A stretch of DNA of 64,000 nt from Bacteroides sp. CAG:443. Lineage in GTDB: Bacteria > Bacteroidota > Bacteroidia > Bacteroidales > Bacteroidaceae. The notes under the pieces were generated by a model, which saw only the letters and a list, made by a program, of their open reading frames with translations, ran no database searches and had not been told where the DNA came from. Shown here one piece after another: positions 18,910-26,069 of this stretch (its first letter is position 1; each line of letters starts with the position of its first letter). Location: positions 1-64,000 of the forward strand of contig FR887750.1 in NCBI GenBank assembly GCA_000432735.1, read 5' to 3'. A program made the position numbers and the translations under genes.

Positions 18910-19548
18910 ATGGCAGGCGTAAAGAGGAACAAATGTGATCGTGAAGAGCTGAGAAAACGGGTGATAGAAGAAGCATCCCGGGCTTTTGGCAAATATGGAA
19001 TCAGAAACGTACACATGGATAATTTGGCATGTGCCCTTTCTATTTCCAAGCGTACTCTTTACGAATTATTCTGCGACAAGGAACAGCTTTTGCTGGAAGT
19101 CTTGATTATGCACCAGCAGAAGATGGGTACCTATATAAGCGAGGTTGCTTCCAGAGCTCAGAATGCTCTGGAAGTAATCTTTGCTTTTTACAAGCGAAAG
19201 CTCAATGAGCTGACCGAGCTGAATCCGCTTTTCCTGCGCGACCTGCGCAAATACCCCAACGTGTTGTCTTGCATACGCGAACGTCAGAAACAGAGTGATG
19301 CGGCGGCATTGATTCATTTTCAGAAAGGCGTAGAAGAAGGCATCTTCCGCGACGACATCAATTTCGACATCATCAATCAGGCCATGTCCATGCAGTTTGA
19401 GATGCTTGTGTACTCCGATATTACCAATAATTATCCATTGTCGGAGATATACAGCGAGGTCACTTTCCTGCACATGCGGGGAATTACGACTCCCAAAGGA
19501 ATGCAGATGGTAGATGCTTTTTTACAGTCTGTAAAAGAAAAGCGCTGA
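18910..19548 (+). CDS. TetR-family transcriptional regulator
   Basis: 212 residues. The N-terminal TetR DNA-binding domain is clear: VIEEASRAFGKYGIRNVHMD, then LACALSISKRTLYELFCDKEQLL with the recognition helix SKRTLYELF. The C-terminal ligand domain is all-helical and not assignable to a subfamily. It starts 9 bp after the LpxA-like gene and is the last gene of the efflux operon, so it most likely regulates the operon in response to a pump substrate. Confidence 0.88.
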   Translation: MAGVKRNKCDREELRKRVIEEASRAFGKYGIRNVHMDNLACALSISKRTLYELFCDKEQLLLEVLIMHQQKMGTYISEVASRAQNALEVIFAFYKRKLNELTELNPLFLRDLRKYPNVLSCIRERQKQSDAAALIHFQKGVEEGIFRDDINFDIINQAMSMQFEMLVYSDITNNYPLSEIYSEVTFLHMRGITTPKGMQMVDAFLQSVKEKR

Positions 19549-19578
19549 GAATACGCCTCATAATCTTCGAAAAACCGC

Positions 19579-19586
19579 TATCTTTG
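19579..19586 (+). promoter_or_regulatory. -7 box of the SGNH-SGNH-MBOAT operon
   Basis: TATCTTTG followed by C, 24 bp before the ATG at 19611. It shows that the open frame beginning at 19584 is not fully transcribed and that 19611 is the right start. Confidence 0.6.
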
Positions 19587-19610
19587 CAACTGTTTTGCAA
19601 AGATTTGTCG

Positions 19611-20987
19611 ATGAAAAATAAAATAACATTCACTTTTATCTTTACCCTGCTGGTTGTGGCGGGACTGCTGGCTTTGTATTATCTGCCGCCTGTCAATTTG
19701 AACGGTACTCCTTTGCGCAAAGTCGACTTGCTGTCCGACCTGCGTCCCGATCCGGTTGTGGAAGAAGTTTCCGATTCTGACTCTATCCCTTTGCCGGTTG
19801 TGGCAAAGCCCGTATTTGTAGATACCTGCAAGACCGGTATGACCTGCATTGAAGATTATACCGATTCCCTCGGTCTGGGAATGGGAGCATTTTACGAAGC
19901 CCTGGAGAACAGAGCCTCTCTGGGGCGACCGGTACGTATCGCCTATTTCGGCGATTCCTTTATCGAAGGCGATATCCTGACAGCCGACCTGCGGTCCTTG
20001 CTTCAGCAGAAGTTCGGAGGTAGGGGAGTAGGCTATGTGCCGGTAACCTCCCGTGTAGCCGGATTCCGTCCGACCATAAAACATACCTTCGAAGGCTGGG
20101 AGAGCCATGCCGTAACCGACTCGTCAGGCTTCAAACGCGCTTTTCAAGATATTTCCAACCATTACTTTATTCCTCGTGCGGGAGCGTCGGTTACTCTGAA
20201 GGGCGGGAAAAACTATACAGCCTGTCTGGATACCTGCGAAACGTCCTCCTTCTATTTCTTCTCGCCCGATTCCGTTATCCTGTCTGCCCAGATCAATGGG
20301 GGCGAAAGTAAGGAATATATATTCCCCGGCGACAGTACCCGTATGCAAGTGGCACAGGCAGATGGCCGCATCGGTACCATCCGCTGGCGTGTACAGCAGG
20401 CAGGAAAGCATACCCGTTGCTTTGCGGCTACCATGGATTCGCACGAAGGGGTGATTCTCGATAACTTCAGTACCCGTGGCAGCAGCGGACAGCAGCTTGC
20501 CGGCATTCCGATGTCGGTGCTGAAAGCCTACAACCGCTTGCGTACCTACGACCTGATTGTCCTGCAATACGGACTGAATGTTGCTTCGGAAAAAGTGATG
20601 AACTATTCCTATTATACAGTCGAGATGGAGAAAGTCATCGCCCACCTGAAGGAAGCTTTCCCCGAAGCCGCCATTCTGATCGTCAGCATCGGCGACCGTG
20701 AGAGCAAGACCGAAACCGGCGAACTGCATACCATGCCCGGTGTGAAGAACCTTGTCCGCTACCAGCAGGCACTTGCCGCCAAGACTCACGTTGCCTTCTG
20801 GAACATGTTCGAGGCCATGGGAGGCGAGGGCAGTATGGTCGAAATGGTTAACAGCAAGCCCGCCATGGCAAACTACGACTATACCCATATCAACTTCCGG
20901 GGCGGAAAGCATCTGGCGAACATCCTGTTCGATGCCCTGATGTACGGCAAGGAACAATACGAGAAACGCAAGGCATACGAAAATTAA
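19611..20987 (+). CDS. Membrane-anchored SGNH/GDSL-family hydrolase or acyltransferase
   Basis: 458 residues. One N-terminal transmembrane anchor (TFIFTLLVVAGLLALYYL, residues about 6-23) puts the rest in the periplasm. SGNH block I is YFGDSFIEGD (GDS near residue 114), block III is QYGLNVAS near 319 (the usual G-x-N-D/E with Leu-Asn-Val), and block V is YDYTHINFRGG near 422 with the catalytic His. SGNH proteins next to MBOAT proteins act in O-acetylation of cell-wall polymers or exopolysaccharides (AlgJ/AlgX, PatB, DltD-like roles). First gene of a three-gene operon; the next gene starts 7 bp on. Confidence 0.8.
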   Translation: MKNKITFTFIFTLLVVAGLLALYYLPPVNLNGTPLRKVDLLSDLRPDPVVEEVSDSDSIPLPVVAKPVFVDTCKTGMTCIEDYTDSLGLGMGAFYEALENRASLGRPVRIAYFGDSFIEGDILTADLRSLLQQKFGGRGVGYVPVTSRVAGFRPTIKHTFEGWESHAVTDSSGFKRAFQDISNHYFIPRAGASVTLKGGKNYTACLDTCETSSFYFFSPDSVILSAQINGGESKEYIFPGDSTRMQVAQADGRIGTIRWRVQQAGKHTRCFAATMDSHEGVILDNFSTRGSSGQQLAGIPMSVLKAYNRLRTYDLIVLQYGLNVASEKVMNYSYYTVEMEKVIAHLKEAFPEAAILIVSIGDRESKTETGELHTMPGVKNLVRYQQALAAKTHVAFWNMFEAMGGEGSMVEMVNSKPAMANYDYTHINFRGGKHLANILFDALMYGKEQYEKRKAYEN

Positions 20988-20993
20988 CGCACG

Positions 20994-21944
20994 ATGAAAC
21001 TGAAACAACTAGTCTTTTACATAGCCTGCCTGACAGCACTTGTCGCCATGCCCGGATATGCGCAGGATGTCCTTCCCGAGTGTCCGAAACCCGACAAGCA
21101 CTCATCGCCTGTTTATCCCAGTCACGAGATGAAACAGCTGATGCAGTTTGTATCCGTCGACAGTCCCATGCCTGCTGTATTCCGCAATACGACCGAAAAC
21201 GAGCTGACCGATCCGGCAGGTTCATTACATCCCTTTTGGGAGAAATTAGGGGCTCTCGACCGTCCGTTGCGCATCGTACATATAGGCGACTCACACGTCA
21301 GGGGCCATGTCTTTCCTTATGTCATGCGCTGTAGCCTGGAAGACGATTTCGGCTCCAAAGCCGTTGAAAACATTCCCGTCACCTACCAGACATCCGGCAT
21401 CGCCCGTGAAACCGGTTCCAACGGAGTGGTATACCACATAGTGGGGGTAAACGGCGCAACCTGCCAGAGTTTTTCCACACCGGAACATTTCCGACAGATA
21501 GCCGACCTGCATCCCGACCTCGTCATCCTGTCGTTTGGAACCAACGAAGCACACGGGCGGCGCTACAACGCCTCCGAGCATACCGCCGCCATGAACTATC
21601 TGATAGCGGAGCTGAAAGCCTCCTGTCCCGATGTCGCCTTTCTGATGACCACCCCTCCGGGAGCCTATGTGCGGAATGGCAGGAGAGGGAAGATTATCAA
21701 TCCCCGTACCCCGCTGGTCGTAGAAAACGAACTGAAGTTCGCCCGCGAGCACGGCATTGCCATCTGGGACATGTACGATATTGTCGGCGGCAAGCAGCGT
21801 GCCTGCCTGAACTGGAACGCAGCCAAAATGTACCAGCGCGATAAGATACATTTTACCCACGAAGGATATACTTTACAAGGATTATTATTACACGAAGCAT
21901 TTATAAAAGCATACAATCATTATGTGGCAACTAGATTGGACTAA
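20994..21944 (+). CDS. Secreted SGNH/GDSL-family hydrolase or acyltransferase
   Basis: 316 residues with a cleavable signal (residues 1-24, ending GYAQ). SGNH blocks are canonical: IGDSHVRG (near 96-103), SFGTNEAHG (near 181-188) with the oxyanion Asn, and RDKIHFTHEGY (near 282-292) with the Asp/His pair. It differs from its upstream neighbour in having no anchor and a complete block III. Its 3' end overlaps the MBOAT gene by 23 bp, implying coupled translation. The likely job is to move or remove acyl groups on a periplasmic glycan together with the MBOAT protein. Confidence 0.82.
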   Translation: MKLKQLVFYIACLTALVAMPGYAQDVLPECPKPDKHSSPVYPSHEMKQLMQFVSVDSPMPAVFRNTTENELTDPAGSLHPFWEKLGALDRPLRIVHIGDSHVRGHVFPYVMRCSLEDDFGSKAVENIPVTYQTSGIARETGSNGVVYHIVGVNGATCQSFSTPEHFRQIADLHPDLVILSFGTNEAHGRRYNASEHTAAMNYLIAELKASCPDVAFLMTTPPGAYVRNGRRGKIINPRTPLVVENELKFAREHGIAIWDMYDIVGGKQRACLNWNAAKMYQRDKIHFTHEGYTLQGLLLHEAFIKAYNHYVATRLD

Positions 21945-23403
21945 ACTGGCAGATATACTTACGTACGACCCCCGTCAGCCGATGATTTTCAGCAGCGGAC
22001 TGTTCCTGTTCCTCTTTCTGGGGTTCAGCCTGGTATACGTACTTTTGCAGAAACATACTACGGCACGTCTGCTGTTTGTATCCGCCTTTTCCTATTATTT
22101 CTATTACAAGAGCAGCGGCATTTATTTTTTCCTGCTGGGAATTGTCACCGTGAGCGACTTCCTGCTGGCGGGACGGATGGCACGTACCGAAACACTCTGG
22201 AAGCGCAAGCTGCTGGTCGTGATAAGTTTGTGTATTAATCTGGGACTGTTGTGCTATTTCAAATACACTAACTTCTTTTACGAAATGCTCTGTCCGCTGT
22301 GGAACGGCCACTACGAAGCCTTCGATATCTTCCTGCCGGTCGGCATTTCCTTCTTCACCTTCCAGTCGTTGAGCTATACCCTCGACGTATACCGCCGCGA
22401 CCTGAAACCGCTCGACAACCTGCTGGACTACATCTTTTATGTATCCTTCTTCCCCCAGCTGGTAGCAGGACCTATTGTGCGTGCCCGCGACTTCATCCCT
22501 CAGATTCGCCAGCCCCTGTTCGTTTCGAAGGAAATGTTTGGCGAAGGAGTCTTTTTCATCGTAAGCGGTCTGTTCAAGAAAGCCGTCATTTCCGACTATA
22601 TCAGTATCAACTTTGTAGAACGCATTTTCGACAATCCCAGCTTGTATTCCGGAGTAGAGAACCTTTTCGGCGTATACGGCTACGCCTTGCAGATATACTG
22701 CGACTTTTCGGGTTACAGCGACATGGCCATCGGTATCGCCCTGCTGTTGGGTTTCCGTTTTCCCATCAACTTCAATTCCCCCTACAAGTCGGACAGCGTG
22801 ACTGATTTCTGGCACCGCTGGCACATCTCCCTGTCCACTTGGCTGCGCGATTACCTCTACATTTCGCTGGGCGGTAACCGGAAAGGCAAGATACGCACCT
22901 ACATCAATCTGATCCTGACCATGCTGCTGGGCGGACTCTGGCACGGCGCTTCGTGGAATTTCATCGTATGGGGCGGCCTGCACGGCGTAGCACTTGCCGT
23001 ACACAAGTTCTTCCGCAGCCTGCTTCATCGTCCCAAAACTTACCGCAGTACCGGATGGCGCCGCGTGTTTGCCGTGATTATCACCTTTCACTTCGTGTGC
23101 TTCTGCTGGATCTTCTTCCGCAACACCGAGTTTGCCGGTTCGGTTTCCATGATCCGTCAGATCTTCACCTCGTTCCATCCCGAACTGTTCTCGCAGCTCG
23201 TTGCCGGGTACTGGAAAGTATTCGCCCTGATGGCAGTCGGCTACCTGCTCCACTGGTGCCCCGATAGCTGGCAGAACGCTTGCAGTCGCGGCATGACACG
23301 CCTGCCGTTGGTCGGTCAGGCACTCATCCTGATAGCCCTCATCTTCTTGGTCATTCAGGTAAAGAGCAGCGACATCCAGCCATTTATCTATTTCCAGTTC
23401 TAA
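21922..23403 (+). CDS. MBOAT-family O-acyltransferase (AlgI/DltB-like)
   Basis: 493 residues, multi-pass membrane protein. Family landmarks: LPVGISFFTFQSLSYTLDVY (near 140-160), FFPQLVAGPIVRARDFIPQI, the region NFNSPYKSDSVTDFWHRWHISLSTWL, and GGLWHGASWNFIVWGGLHG near 336-354 containing the catalytic His. Length fits AlgI. It would bring an acyl group from a cytoplasmic donor to the periplasmic side, handing it to the two SGNH proteins encoded just upstream. It lies 400 bp before the capsule recombinase, on the same strand, but is probably a separate operon. Confidence 0.9.
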   Translation: MWQLDWTKLADILTYDPRQPMIFSSGLFLFLFLGFSLVYVLLQKHTTARLLFVSAFSYYFYYKSSGIYFFLLGIVTVSDFLLAGRMARTETLWKRKLLVVISLCINLGLLCYFKYTNFFYEMLCPLWNGHYEAFDIFLPVGISFFTFQSLSYTLDVYRRDLKPLDNLLDYIFYVSFFPQLVAGPIVRARDFIPQIRQPLFVSKEMFGEGVFFIVSGLFKKAVISDYISINFVERIFDNPSLYSGVENLFGVYGYALQIYCDFSGYSDMAIGIALLLGFRFPINFNSPYKSDSVTDFWHRWHISLSTWLRDYLYISLGGNRKGKIRTYINLILTMLLGGLWHGASWNFIVWGGLHGVALAVHKFFRSLLHRPKTYRSTGWRRVFAVIITFHFVCFCWIFFRNTEFAGSVSMIRQIFTSFHPELFSQLVAGYWKVFALMAVGYLLHWCPDSWQNACSRGMTRLPLVGQALILIALIFLVIQVKSSDIQPFIYFQF

Positions 23404-23433
23404 AATAAAAGAAAAAAATACCCTTTTTTGCCC

Positions 23434-23506
23434 TTCACGCCCTTCACATACGGCTCTTCCGGCATGCTCAACGCATCATCGAAACCCGCTGTGTGAAGGG
23501 CGTGAA
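23434..23506. repeat. 15-bp inverted repeat, 43-bp loop
   Basis: TTCACGCCCTTCACA (23434-23448) and its exact reverse complement (23492-23506). The left arm also contains the direct half repeat CCCTTCACG/CCCTTCACA. It follows the MBOAT stop by 30 bp and may be a folded transcript end, but there is no T-run, so it is more like an intergenic repeat element. Confidence 0.6.
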
Positions 23507-23588
23507 TAGTAAATAAGCCTATTGAATGTCTGTTTATAACCCCAATTTCCTCGTAACCCTCCGAAAACGTCCCGATGTTTTGGGAAAA

Positions 23589-23620
23589 TTTGTACAAAAC
23601 ATTTTATTTTTTGTACAAAT
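23589..23620. repeat. Paired TTTGTACAAA palindromes, copy 2
   Basis: TTTGTACAAA at 23589-23598 and TTTTTTGTACAAA at 23607-23619 have GTAC centres 21 bp apart, as in copy 1 at 7566-7599 but in the opposite orientation. Confidence 0.7.
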
Positions 23621-23803
23621 TTTTGGGAAGACTTATTGATACTTTATTTCTTTCGTCTGCGCGATGTTTATGCCTCTATACGAATAGTTTATATCTTATC
23701 TTCCTCATTTTTCTTTCGAAGAACATATCCTAATGTTATGAAATCTAAATATAAAATCTGAAATCTTTTATTTGCGTAACTTGTTTGTTGAATATAAAAT
23801 TCA

Positions 23804-25033
23804 ATGAATATGACTAGAATAAAGATTAAGTTACGTTTATCTACAGTTTCAGGCAGGGCTGGGACTGTATATTATCAGATTTCTCGTAAAAAAGAAGTAA
23901 GGCAAATAACTACAGACATCCATTTATTGCCGGAGGAATGGGATGCCTCTGCCGGATGTGTTTGTAAATCTGTCTATTCTGGTTATTTCCGTCTTTCTGC
24001 AATTCAACATCGTATTGACCGGGAAGTGGAACAGCTCAGGCAAATCATTCGTACCCTGGAATTGTCCGGAGGAGATTTTAGTGCCCGTACCGTTGTCGAG
24101 TATTTTTGTTCTTCGCGGAAAGTAGTATCTGTCCTTTCCTATGGTCAACATTTGATATCCCGTTTGACAGAAAAAGGTAAATTGGGCAGTGCCCGTAACC
24201 TGCGGTGTACCCTTTCCAGTTTTGCGGACTTCCTGCATGGTAAAGACATAGCTCTTTCAATGCTCGACGAAGTTGTGGTAGGAGAGTATGCAGACTGGCT
24301 GGCAAAGCGTGGCATAACCTCCAATTCCTCGTCTTTCTATATGCGCAATTTACGTTCGGTCTATAACCGGGCTGTTCGTGAAGAAGGAATTGAACAAACT
24401 TTTCCTTTTCGCTACGTTTATACAGGTATTGATAAAACGGCAAAGCGTTCGGTGGATGAAAAAGTGATTATCCGTCTGAAAGGACTGGAGTTGAACGATA
24501 TATCCGGTCTGGGTTTTGCCCGCGATCTCTTCCTGTTCAGTTACTGCACGCGTGGCATGTCGTTTGTCGATATGGCCTATCTTCGCCACAAGGATATCCG
24601 CAACGGCTATATCTGTTACAAGAGAAAGAAAACCGGTCGTCCCCTGTCGATACGTATCGAGCAGATTGTGCAGGAAATAATCAATCGCTATCAGAAAAGG
24701 ACAACAGGCAGTTGTTATCTCTTCCCCATACTGCATACGGAAGACGATGAACAGTCGTATAAACAATATCAAACAGGCTTGCGTTATTACAATAAGCAAT
24801 TGAAAAAACTTGCATCTTTATTGGGAGAAGATATTGTACTGACTTCTTACACTTCCCGTCATACTTGGGCAAGCACGGCACGTAAGCATAATGTACCTGT
24901 AGCAGTCATCAGCGATGGAATGGGGCATACTTCCGAAAAAACAACTTTGATTTATCTTTCTTCTATTGATACTTCTGTTATCGATCGTGCGAATGCCGAA
25001 TTGGTTGCATCGCTAAATAGAAAAAGTGAGTAG
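23804..25033 (+). CDS. Tyrosine site-specific recombinase, probable capsule promoter invertase
   Basis: 409 residues (a second ATG lies two codons in). An N-terminal arm-binding region (RIKIKLRLSTV...) and a SAM-like core-binding domain (about 100-195) precede the catalytic domain. Catalytic landmarks: Arg in SYCTRGMSFVD, the box TSYTSRHTWAS with Arg-His, GMGHTSEKTTLIYLSSID with the GH and the nucleophile Tyr. Tyr-Thr-Ser in place of the usual first His is common in Bacteroidetes integrases. It ends 7 bp before an inverted-repeat-bounded promoter segment, and recombinases of this class beside capsule loci invert such promoters. No phage or conjugative genes are nearby, which argues against a mobile-element integrase. 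Confidence 0.88.
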   Translation: MNMTRIKIKLRLSTVSGRAGTVYYQISRKKEVRQITTDIHLLPEEWDASAGCVCKSVYSGYFRLSAIQHRIDREVEQLRQIIRTLELSGGDFSARTVVEYFCSSRKVVSVLSYGQHLISRLTEKGKLGSARNLRCTLSSFADFLHGKDIALSMLDEVVVGEYADWLAKRGITSNSSSFYMRNLRSVYNRAVREEGIEQTFPFRYVYTGIDKTAKRSVDEKVIIRLKGLELNDISGLGFARDLFLFSYCTRGMSFVDMAYLRHKDIRNGYICYKRKKTGRPLSIRIEQIVQEIINRYQKRTTGSCYLFPILHTEDDEQSYKQYQTGLRYYNKQLKKLASLLGEDIVLTSYTSRHTWASTARKHNVPVAVISDGMGHTSEKTTLIYLSSIDTSVIDRANAELVASLNRKSE

Positions 25034-25040
25034 GAATGGT

Positions 25041-25065
25041 CCTTCTCTAAGTAAGAAGCGGTATC
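25041..25065 (+). repeat. Left inverted repeat of the invertible segment
   Basis: 25 bp. The core TCTAAGTAAGAAGCGGTA (25046-25063) is identical to the reverse complement of the right arm. Two mismatches occur in the whole 25 bp. Confidence 0.9.
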
Positions 25066-25077
25066 TATCAATTGGGG

Positions 25078-25108
25078 CAAAGATATTGACTTCAAATGAA
25101 TTAAGCAA
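25078..25108 (-). promoter_or_regulatory. Capsule promoter, pointing away from the locus
   Basis: Minus-strand TTG (25106-25108), spacer of exactly 20 bp, then TATCTTTG (25078-25085) followed by C. This is the best promoter match in the window. In this orientation it drives transcription antisense to the recombinase gene. Confidence 0.8.
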
Positions 25109-25344
25109 TAAATATTGGGGTTATTTTATTGTTTTTTCACAAATAACTAGATTTGACTGATTCTCATATATTTACAAATTCAACTGTTAATATTTATTTA
25201 AGATTAGCATCTTTTATTTACAAAGGAGCACTATCATGTTGTGTAAATAATAGATGACACAGGGAACAGAAAAAGAAAGAAAAGATAAAAAATTAAGCGA
25301 TATAAGTCTCTTTTTTCTTCTTTACTTCCAGCTATTTGAGTATT

Positions 25345-25369
25345 GGTACCGCTTCTTACTTAGAAAAGG
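25345..25369 (-). repeat. Right inverted repeat of the invertible segment
   Basis: Partner of 25041-25065, with 23 of 25 positions matching in inverted orientation. Confidence 0.9.
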
Positions 25370-25492
25370 TATATTATTCAGTAAAAACTAGGCATTTATT
25401 ATATAATATATTGAAACACAATACTTTACTAGGGTTTCAAGGAGCTATTGCTATACATTTTCAGAAAATAATGTTTTAAATTGGGGGAGGTT
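25370..25492 (+). promoter_or_regulatory. Leader of the capsule operon with a small hairpin
   Basis: Fixed leader outside the invertible segment. TTGAAAC (25411-25417) pairs with GTTTCAA (25434-25440), forming a 7-bp stem with a 16-nt loop, without a T-run. UpxY proteins are known to act on the 5' leader of their own operon, so this hairpin is a candidate contact site (inference). GGGGGAGG at 25483-25490 is an unusually strong Shine-Dalgarno sequence for this group. Confidence 0.45.
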
Positions 25493-26059
25493 ATGGCTAC
25501 TGTAAGCAGTAGTTTTATAGGGCTAGAGGAACCAATGCATTGGTATGCAATGAGTGTTCCTTATAATCGGGTGCTGAAAGTAAAAAGCATGCTGGATGAA
25601 AAACAGATTTCGTGTTTTGTGCCCATGCATTATGTGGTACGTACTGTCAGAGGGCGGAAGGTACGATTGTATGTTCCAGCTGTCAGCAATCTGATTTTTG
25701 TTCATACAACGGATTCCTGTCTGAAATTGTTTAAGCAAACCACCTCTTTTTTGCAATATTTGGTTTATAAGGTAGACGGCGTTTCCCAAAAGGTTATCGT
25801 ACCCGATGATCAGATGGAGCAGTTTATGCGTGTATGTCGTACAAACGACGAGCATTTGATTTACTTGAAACCGGAGGAAATCAATTTCTCTAAGGGAACT
25901 CGTGTACGTATTCTCGGTGGAATATTCAATGGAGTAGAAGGCATTTTCGTAAAGGTAAAGGGCAAGCGTAACCGACGGGTAGTTGTGCTCATTGATCATG
26001 TTTCTGCTATAGTTGTGTCTGAACTATCTCCTGATTTGATTGAAATTATTCATACTTAA
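25493..26059 (+). CDS. UpxY-like (NusG-type) capsule transcription antiterminator
   Basis: 188 residues from the ATG at 25493. The frame opens at a TTG at 25481, but that TTG lies inside the Shine-Dalgarno region, so the ATG is preferred. Residues about 15-125 form the NusG N-terminal domain (MHWYAMSVPYNRVLKVKSML, then a C-terminal strand around LIFVHTT). Residues about 130-165 are a KOW motif (GTRVRILGGIFNGVEGIFVKVKGK). UpxY proteins let RNA polymerase pass early termination sites in their own capsule operon. The companion inhibitor UpxZ usually found next in B. fragilis loci is absent; the next gene is the initiating transferase, 10 bp downstream. Confidence 0.92.
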   Translation: MATVSSSFIGLEEPMHWYAMSVPYNRVLKVKSMLDEKQISCFVPMHYVVRTVRGRKVRLYVPAVSNLIFVHTTDSCLKLFKQTTSFLQYLVYKVDGVSQKVIVPDDQMEQFMRVCRTNDEHLIYLKPEEINFSKGTRVRILGGIFNGVEGIFVKVKGKRNRRVVVLIDHVSAIVVSELSPDLIEIIHT

Positions 26060-26069
26060 TTATAAATAG

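Larger units (their letters stand above)
23404..23803. other. Gene-poor spacer between the acyltransferase operon and the capsule locus
   Basis: 400 bp. It holds the 15-bp inverted repeat at 23434-23506, the second copy of the paired GTAC palindromes at 23589-23620, and AT-rich sequence up to the recombinase gene. A TTTATTTG at 23767-23774 is a weak -7 candidate for the recombinase. No convincing ORF. Confidence 0.5.
25041..25369. other. Invertible promoter segment of the capsule locus, OFF orientation
   Basis: 329 bp bounded by 25-bp inverted repeats (listed separately). The only promoter matching both boxes of the consensus lies at 25078-25108 and points left, away from the capsule genes. 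Inversion would move its -7 box to about 25325-25332 on the plus strand, starting transcripts about 150 nt before the UpxY-like gene. No ORF of note inside. Confidence 0.85.

Noticed and set aside
21931..23253. A 440-codon frame on the minus strand inside the MBOAT gene
   Set aside because: Low-complexity charged composition; the plus-strand frame has clear membrane helices and MBOAT motifs.
23804..25033. Recombinase as an integrase of a prophage or conjugative element
   Set aside because: No phage, mobilisation or attachment-site features nearby, while an invertible promoter lies immediately next to it.
25148..25155. TAGATTTG on the plus strand inside the invertible segment, as an ON-facing promoter
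   Set aside because: The nearest TTG (25129-25131) is only 16 bp upstream, outside the usual 19-21 bp spacing. The left-facing promoter is far better, though weak basal transcription cannot be excluded.
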